This document shows, piece after piece, positions 57,694 to 64,000 of a DNA stretch of 64,000 nucleotides. Location: positions 1,831,274-1,895,273 of the forward strand of contig NW_004450477.1 of assembly GCF_000321225.1 (NCBI RefSeq), in the 5' to 3' direction. This DNA comes from Odobenus rosmarus divergens. Taxonomy: Eukaryota > Chordata > Mammalia > Carnivora > Odobenidae. Position 1 is the first letter of the stretch, and each line of letters opens with the position of its first letter. Both the position numbers and the translations under genes were made by a program. A model generated the notes under the pieces. It was not told the DNA's origin, made no database searches, and saw nothing but the letters and a program-made list of their open reading frames with translations.

Positions 57694-58639
57694 ATTTTAA
57701 TGAATCATATCTTTTAGGAGATAAGCCACAGTTGAAAGTTAGTTTACGTGCCAGTTAAGGAAGCTATAATCATAAGCAGTTAGCCTGTGTCTAGAATAAA
57801 ATTTAATCAATCTAGGATTTCCTTTTCATCTGTGCAAAAAAAAAAAAAGTAACTTTCTATGTAATTGTTACCAAGGCTTTGGAAAAAATTTAAAAGTACT
57901 GGAATTCAAGGACTAGAGTAGAAATTTAGCATCAACTGGCAATCTAACATGGACTATTAATTCAGGCACTTTCACAGGTGCTGCTAATAGGAAATAGTTA
58001 CCAGCTCAGGCCTTGAAATGTTACCTGTATAGCCAAGCAGATCCATGAAAGATAGAGATTTATGAGTTTGCTACATCTCATAGAACACAGAGACTGAAAA
58101 AATTCAGTGGATTTAATTGATTTTATCATCTCAATACCCCCAGGTTTCTCAAAATAGTACCAGATCATTTTGCTACAGAGGCTATCTGCCTTAATTTTTC
58201 TATTAGGACCTAACAAGAGTCACAAGTGTAGGTATAAAAGGAAATATAATGTCTAAAGGTAAAATAATGCAAGTTAAGTTTCAGTTATAAAAGCCAAGAA
58301 AAGCATCCAAATGCCTTGATTTATGGCACTGTGTAAGTTATCACTAACGGAAATAAGTCAGGAAATCTGAACCAAAGCCAAAAATCTCTCTCAACTTCAG
58401 TCTTTTCTCCTATGAGTAGCTATATCATGAAACCCTCACTTTATAATGCACAGACATGCTTGATACTAAAATGACTGTGTTAACTGAAACCAAGTCCTAG
58501 CACTCTGCCTCTGAACATAACAGGGCAATGAAGACTTGTGCAATGGACAGTGTGCTTAAATTAAGTAGCACCAGAAGTCAACAGCACAGGGAGAGGTCAT
58601 TAGAGTTTAAGAAACTTACCTCCCATGGCTGCTTAGGCA
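57694..58639. other. Unique sequence
   Basis: Nothing recognised. Confidence 0.4.
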
Positions 58640-58870
58640 TTTACTTTTCCTTGATCTTACTTTTTAAGTTACAAAAGCACTAAAGAATGTTTGGAAAATA
58701 AAAAATCATTATTCACATCCCTGCCACCTTAAAACTACTATCATTTGTAATATTCCTGTCTAGTCTTGCTTTTTCATGTATACAAAGCCTTTACACCTGC
58801 AGGAAGACATTATATGTACCTCGCTTTTTGTTTCCTCCACCAAATTATTTGTTGGAAGTGCTTTCATTTT
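58640..58870 (-). mobile_element. Old L1-type fragment
   Basis: 'aagaatgtttggaaaataaa' and 'cattattcacatccctgcca' resemble a phrase from old L1 3' regions. Low confidence in family and strand. Confidence 0.4.
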
Positions 58871-58884
58871 GGTATTTAGAGTGT

Positions 58885-60296
58885 GATAGGAAGATTAGGG
58901 GGTAGGAGGATCCTAAATTCATCTCCTCCCACAGATACAACTAGATAACACCCACATCAGTGTAAATAACCCAAGGACTGTCAGAACAGATCTCCACAGC
59001 TAAATGTAGAGAAGAGGCCACATTGAAGAAGGTAGGAAGGGCAGAGATGCAGTAGGGAGCTAAACTGACCTGCAGGACTGTCCGTGGGAGGGAGGAACAC
59101 CACAAGCATGGAGAAAGAGAGGAACTGACCCTAAACCAGGCACCTCAGGCACAGGCAACACCCACTGGAAAGACAAATCCCCATAACATTTGGCTAGGAA
59201 AACCAGAGAAACTTAACTTCTAAATTCTTACAATCATTGGGTCTTCTCACCCAGAACTTTAAAAATCAGTAGCTCAGATCAGAGAGCCTGAGTCCATACC
59301 CTTAAAGAGACAGCACAACAAAGAGCCCTACTAAGATACAGCATGGAAGCAGCAGTTGAAAAATGCCCAGGGTATACAGGAAGGAATTTTTTTCTTTCCC
59401 AGTAATCTCTACACCCAACGTAGGTCTCAAACCCACGACCCTGAGATCAAGAATCACATGCTCTTCCTACCGAGCCAGCCAGGTGCCCGGGAAGGAAAAT
59501 TTCTTTAATAACCTCAGAGTCTGTGCTGGAGGGGCAGGTATCATTGGGCAACTACTCCAAGAACAAAGAACTGATGGATGCATTTCCCTCTCCACATTCC
59601 CCCTCTCCCCCCACCCCTGCCAGCCTATATAGAAGGACACCTACAGGAACTAGTGCAGTACAAACACTCTCTACCTAGCTTGCCAAAAGCACCACCTGCC
59701 CCTGCATTCCTCTGCAGGTGCACCCCGTCTAACCCAGAGAGGCAGGAATACATCCGAAGTGGGGAACAAGCCTGGCATTGTGCAAGCACCCCCAACAGAG
59801 GCCAGCACCACTCCAAAGTGACTCCTGCCCCTGGGGAGAGGGAAAGATAACCATACATACCACCAGTTCAACTGTAGCCCCATAAGTGGGCTCTGATCTG
59901 AATGCCGGCACTACCCCCCAGTGAAAACCTCCCAGATGAGGAGAGCACAAGGAGAGCATCCTGCAGTTCTGAGTGACCACAACTCTGGCAAACACCTGGT
60001 CTGACTCAACTCAAGCATAAGGCGACACTTACAGGCCTATTAACTGCTCGGGCCCAAACACTGCTCACCAGGGGAAAAGAGAGCCATTGCAGAACACTAG
60101 ACTGAAGCAAATGCAGCTCAGCCACAACAGTAGGGCACACCCAACACACACTGGAGACAGCAATGAAGCACCAGATTCTGGAGAATAGGGGATGCTGTAC
60201 TACAGGGCACTACAGGAATTCTTTGTAAGGCTACTACTTGCCAGAATAGGAGGTGTAGCTGATTTTCCTGACACATAGAAACAGACACAGAGCTGG
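58885..60296 (+). mobile_element. Old L1 5' UTR
   Basis: Opens with 'agattagggggtaggagg', an L1 5'-tip remnant, and continues through the same UTR blocks found inverted at 11,340-13,040. It stops at 'acatagaaacagacacaga', just before where ORF1 would begin, where the younger L1 starts. A SINE is at 59,392-59,489. Confidence 0.75.
59392..59489 (-). mobile_element. Can-SINE, older tRNA-only subfamily
   Basis: Antisense of the 67-190 type: 'ccctgagatcaagaatcaca' and 'ccgagccagccaggtgccc' end. 'ggaaggaa' flanks both sides. Confidence 0.88.
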
Positions 60297-61004
60297 GAGG
60301 AGCAAGATGGCGGAGGAGTAGGACACCTAAATTTCGTCTGGTCCCAGGAATTCAACTGGATAGGGATCAAACCATTCTGAACACCTACGAACTCAACAGG
60401 AGATCAAAGAAAAGAACAGCAGCAACTCACTGAAGAGAAAAGCGACCACTTTCTGGAAGGTAGGACATGCAGAGAAGTGAATCCGAGGCGATATTCGGGA
60501 GGATAGACGGCGGGGGAGGGGGCTCCGTCGTCACAGGCCGGGTGAGCATGGAGTGCGGCCAGAGACCGGGGAGACGGGAGTGACGGACTGCTTTTCTCTG
60601 GGGGCGCACTGAGGAGTGGGGCCCTGAGTTCTCAGCTCCTCCGGGGCAGAGATTGGGAGGCCCCCATTTCACTCTCCTCCAAAGCTGTACCAAGAGCTTG
60701 CAGGGAACAAAAGCTCCCAAGAGCAAACCCGAGCAGATTACTTAGCCCTGACCCAGCAAGGGCAGGGCAATTCTGCATCTGGCAAAGACATTTGGGAACC
60801 ACAGCAACAGGCCCCTCCCCCAGAAGATTATCAAGAACAGCCAGCCAAGACCAAGTTTACCGATCAATGGGAACAGCAGAACTCCAGAGCTAGGGGAATA
60901 CCGCACATAGAATTCATGGCTTTTTCCCCGATTCTTTAGTCTTTCAAAGTTAATATTTTTAATTATCTTTCTTTTTCTAGTTTTTTTAATTTTTCTTTTT
61001 CCCC

Positions 61005-61690
61005 TTTTCAACCAACATCTAATCAATCCCTTTTTTTCTAATCTTTACTTTTCATTTTTAGAGTCATATTCTATCCCTTCATTGTAGTCAACCTTATTTT
61101 TTGTATATATATTAGTTCTCTCTTTAAAATTTTGGGATACAATTTTTTCTAACAGACAAAAATATACCCTAAATATCTAGTGTATGGCTTTGTTCTAGTC
61201 TCCTGCCTGATCACATTCTCTCCCTTTTTTTTTTTTGGTCTTTTTTTGTTGTTGTTCTTTTTAAATTTCTCTTCTTTCTTTTTTCAACCAACTTATCAAT
61301 TCATTTTAGGGGCGCCTGGGTGGCTCAGATGGTTAAGCATCTGCCTTCGGCTCAGGTCATGATCTCAGGGTTCTGGGATCGAGTCCCACATCAGGCTTCT
61401 TGCTTAGCAAGGAGCCTGCTTCTCCCTCTGCCTGCCACTCCCCCTGGTTGTACTCTCTCTCTCTGGCAAATAAATAAATAAAAAATCTTTAAAAAAATTT
61501 CTTTTATAAAAACTTTCATCTTTACAGTCATATTCCATCCCTTCATCATATTTACCCTTATGTTTGTACATATATTTTTCTTTCTTTAAAATTTTGGGAG
61601 GCACTTTCTTCTAACAGACCAAAATACACCCAAAATCTAGTGTATGGCACTGATCTATTCACCAGCGTGACCATATTTGATCGTATTCTT
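61005..61690 (+). repeat. Tandem duplication in the L1 5' UTR
   Basis: Unit 1 starts at 61,005 and unit 2 at 61,281 ('ttttcaaccaac' in both). Both carry 'agtcatattc', 'tttaaaattttggga' and 'atctagtgtatggc'. Unit 2 contains the SINE at 61,309-61,498. Spacing without the SINE is about 276 bases. Confidence 0.75.
61309..61498 (+). mobile_element. Can-SINE in the L1 5' UTR
   Basis: GGGGCGCCTGGGTGGCTCAGATGG head, full body and (AAAT)n tail. Duplication not clear in the T-rich host sequence. Confidence 0.96.
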
Positions 61691-61740
61691 TTTTTCTTTC
61701 TTTCTTTCTTTCCCTTTCTTCCCCCCCTCCCCCCCCCCAA
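61689..61740 (+). repeat. Polypyrimidine tract
   Basis: T run, (CTTT)n, then C-rich run ending in ten C's. Part of the L1 5' UTR, just before ORF1. Confidence 0.9.
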
Positions 61741-61842
61741 GTTTCGGGTCTCTTCTGATTTGTTTAGTGTATATTTTTCTGGGGTCGTTGTTACCCTGTT
61801 AGCATTTTTGTTCACTCATTCATATGTTCTCCTCTGGACAAA

Positions 61843-62733
61843 ATGACAAGATGGAAAAACTCACCTCAAAAAAAAGAACAAGAGGCAGGACCAACTGCCA
61901 GGGACCTAATCAATACGGACATTAGTAAGATGTCAGAACTAGAGTTCAGAATGACAATTATAAAGATATGAGCTGAGCTTGAAAAAAGCATGGAAGATAC
62001 TAGAGAATCCCCTTCTGGAGAAATAAAAGAACTAAAATCTAAACAAGTCAAAATCAAAAAGGCTATTAATGAGGTGCAATAAAAAACGGAGGCTCTAACT
62101 GCTAGGATAAATGAGGCAGAAGAGAGAATTAGTGATATAGAAGACCAAATGATGGAGAATAAAGAAGCTGAGAAAAAGAGAGATAAACAACTACTGGATC
62201 ATGAAGGCAGAATTCGAGAGATAAGTGATACCATAAGACAAAACAATATTAGAATAATTGGGATCCCAGAAGAAGAAGAAAGAGAGAGAGGGGCAGATGG
62301 TATATTGGAGCAAATTATAGCAGAGAACTTCCCTAATTTGGAGAAGGAAACAGGCATCAAAATCCAGGAGGCACAGAGAACCCCCCTCAAAATCAATAAA
62401 AATAGGTCAACATCACGACATCTAATAGTAAAATTTACAAGTCTCAGAGACAAAATCCTGAAAGCAGCTTGGGACAAGAGGTCGGTAACCTTCAATGGCA
62501 GAAACATTAGATTGGCAGCAGACCTATCCATACAGACCTGACAGGCCAGAAAGGACTGGCATGATATATTCAGAGCACCAAATGAGAAAAATATGCAGTC
62601 AAGAATACTATATCCAGCGAGGCTGTCATTGAAAAGAGAAGGAGAGATAAAAAGCTTCCAGGACAAACAAAAACTAAAAGAATTTGCAAACACAAAACCA
62701 GCCCTACAAGAAATATTGAAAGGGGTCCTCTAA
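61843..62733 (+). pseudogene. L1 ORF1 pseudogene (RNA-binding chaperone)
   Basis: ORF1p is the trimeric RNA-binding chaperone that coats L1 RNA. The frame opens at ATG 61,843 (MTRWKNSPQKKEQEAG...), spans 297 codons including the stop and ends ...LQEILKGVL at TAA 62,731-62,733. That is close to the usual length, with no frameshift. Three nonsense changes close it: TGA at codon 43 (61,969), TAA at codon 80 (62,080) and TGA at codon 233 (62,539, where Trp is expected). The open part 62,149-62,541 holds the end of the Glu/Lys-rich coiled coil, the RNA-recognition-like centre (RIIGIPEEEE..., FPNLEKETGIKIQEAQRTP) and the start of the C-terminal domain. Substitutions without indels point to modest age. 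Confidence 0.9.
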
Positions 62734-62857
62734 GCAAAGAGAGAGCCTAAAAGTATAACATAGACCAGAAAGGAATAGAGACCATATACAGTTAACAGTC
62801 ACCTTACAGGCAATACAATGGCACTAAATTCCTATCTTTCAATAGTTACCCTGAGGT

Positions 62858-63027
62858 GGCGCCTGGGTGGCTCAGTCGTTAAGCATCTGCCTTTGGCTCA
62901 GGTCATGATCCCAGGGTCCTGGGATTGGGCTCCCTGCTCCGTGGGAAGCCTGCTTCTCCCTCTCCCACTCCCCCTGCTTGTGTTCCCTCTCTCGCTGTCT
63001 CTCTCTCTCTGTCATAAATAAATAAAG
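62858..63027 (+). mobile_element. Can-SINE, first of a tandem pair in ORF2
   Basis: Lacks 13 bases in the body (goes from GGGAT directly to TGGGCTCC). Its tail ends 'aaataaataaaggggaaat'. The left duplication AGTTACCCTGA is at 62,844-62,854. Confidence 0.95.
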
Positions 63028-63038
63028 GGGAAATTTAG

Positions 63039-63240
63039 GGCACCTGGGTGGCTCAGTTGGTTAAGCGTCTGCCTTCGGCTCAGGTCATGATCCCAGGGTC
63101 CTGGGATCGAGCCCCCGGATTGGGCTCCCTGCTCCGTGGGAAGCCTGCTTCTCCCTCTCCCACTCCCCCTGCTTGTGTTCCCTCTCTCGCTGTCTCTCTC
63201 TCTGTCAAATAAATAAACAAAATCTGGAAAAAAAAAAAAA
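63039..63240 (+). mobile_element. Can-SINE, second of a tandem pair
   Basis: Shares the 'attgggctccctgctccg' variant and the rest of its middle with the first copy. It ends in a poly-A followed by AGTTACCCTGA at 63,241-63,251, the partner of the duplication before the first copy. Confidence 0.95.
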
Positions 63241-63853
63241 AGTTACCCTGAATGTAAATGGGCTAAATACCCCAAGCAAAAGACACAGGGTATCAGATTG
63301 GATAAAAAAAACAAGACCCATTGATATGCTGCCTGCAAGAGACTCATTTTAGACCCAAAGACACCTCCAGATTGAAAGCGAGGGGGTGGAAAATCATTTA
63401 CCATGCTAATGGACATCAAAAGAAAGCTGGGTGGCAATCTTTATATCAGACAAATTAGATTTTAAACCAAAGACTATAATAAGAGATGAGGAAGGACACT
63501 ACATCCTACTTAAAGAGTCTATCCAACAAGAAGATCTAACAATTGTAAATATCTATGCCCTAACATGGAAGCAGCCAATTATATAAGCCAATTAATAACA
63601 AAATCAAAGAAATAGATTGACAACAATACAATAAGAGTAGAGGACTTTAACACCCCCCCTCACTGAAATGGACAGATCCTCTAAGCAAAAGATCAATAAG
63701 GAAATAAAGGCTCTAAATGACACACTGGACCAAATGGACTTCACAGATATATTCAAAACATTACATCCCAAAGCAACAGAATACACATTCTTCTCTAGTG
63801 CGCATAGAACATTCTCCAGAATAGATCACATCCTAGGTCACAAATCAGGTCTC

Positions 63854-64000
63854 GGGGCTCCTGGGTGGCTCAGTCGTTAAGTGTCTGCCTTTGGCTCAGG
63901 TCATGATCCTAGGGTCCTGGGATTGAGCCCCACACCAGGCTCCCTGCTCCGCAGGAAGCCTGCTTCTTCTTCTCCCACTCCCCCTGCTTGTGTTCCCTCT
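63854..64000 (+). mobile_element. Can-SINE, cut by the window end
   Basis: GGGGCTCCTGGGTGGCTCAG head through the CT tract. The tail is outside the window. It interrupts L1 ORF2 right after the HKSG codons. Confidence 0.95.

Larger units (their letters stand above)
62818..63853 (+). pseudogene. L1 ORF2 pseudogene, endonuclease part with two SINEs
   Basis: Starts at ATG 62,818 (MALNSYLSIVTL), 84 bases after ORF1. After eleven codons, two SINEs (62,855-63,240) interrupt it. The endonuclease continues at 63,241 (NVNGLN...). An extra A in the A run near 63,305 and a lost base near 63,427 shift the frame. The C-terminal endonuclease landmark SRIDHILGHK lies at about 63,818-63,847. A third SINE then cuts it at 63,854. 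Confidence 0.85.
60297..64000 (+). mobile_element. Younger L1 with 5' UTR, ORF1 and ORF2 start
   Basis: Begins at the canonical tip GGAGGAGCAAGATGGCGGAG. A 1.5-kb 5' UTR (GC-rich, then T-rich and tandemly repeated) is followed by ORF1 at 61,843 and ORF2 at 62,818. The 3' part lies beyond the window. Four SINEs sit in it. Confidence 0.85.

Noticed and set aside
62199..62693. 164-residue antisense open frame with hydrophobic stretches
   Set aside because: It is the mirror of L1 ORF1, whose Lys/Glu codons read as Phe/Leu/Ser on the other strand.
1..64000. CRISPR array, prokaryotic operon, phage or other bacterial system
   Set aside because: The direct repeats are SINEs, L1 parts and microsatellites. 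Reading frames, splice-like signals and repeat content are mammalian.
1..64000. Dog or cat as the source
   Set aside because: The SINE copies lack the dog-type head (GGGATCCCTGGGTGGCGCAG) and the cat-type middle that I know; the closest match is the arctoid type. This relies on remembered consensus features.

Overview
This window is mammalian nuclear DNA from a carnivore. It contains 32 copies of the tRNA-derived Can-SINE, whose heads read GGGGCGCCTGGGTGGCTCAG and which carry internal CT-rich tracts and (A)n or (AAAT)n tails. The younger copies have the CTCAGCGGGAAGCCTGCTTC middle that I associate with arctoid carnivores (bears, panda, seals, mustelids). They lack the diagnostic sequences I associate with the dog SINEC_Cf and cat SINEs. 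An arctoid source is therefore my inference; species and chromosome cannot be read from the sequence alone.

Bases 1-11,340 hold almost no recognisable interspersed repeat apart from one old SINE at 67-190. This is the only part with a hint of a host gene: a possible terminal coding exon (4039-4113, plus strand), followed by a candidate 3' UTR with AATAAA signals at 4554, 5437 and 6876. I could not identify the gene. No convincing upstream exon or promoter was found, so most of the rest reads as intron or intergenic DNA.

Bases 11,340-15,290 are a rearranged cluster of L1 pieces: two minus-strand 5' UTR blocks, then plus-strand ORF1-end and ORF2 sequence, closed by a SINE that runs into a C tract. 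Bases 15,290-26,400 are mostly unique, with SINEs, an MLT1-type LTR, an hAT-like DNA element and an L2 fragment. Bases 26,415-29,283 are a 5'-truncated L1 covering reverse transcriptase to 3' UTR, followed by a Tigger-like element and an MLT1 LTR. Bases 30,230-35,370 are rich in MIR and SINE copies, with five SINEs inside 1.9 kb at 33,457-35,370. Bases 35,060-38,060 are an old internally deleted L1 carrying two SINEs. Bases 38,340-58,880 are mostly unique sequence with scattered SINE, MIR, L2, L1 and MLT1 remnants. Bases 58,885-64,000 hold an old L1 5' UTR into which a younger, nearly full-structure L1 has inserted. Its ORF1 is closed by three stop codons but has no frameshift, and its ORF2 is interrupted by SINEs.

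Nearly all the longer open frames come from L1, SINE or chance. I found no rRNA or tRNA gene, no CRISPR array, no prokaryotic operon and no new multi-gene system. The most informative content is the insertion history: nested elements, serial SINE insertions and rearranged L1s, dated against each other by target-site duplications (TSDs).
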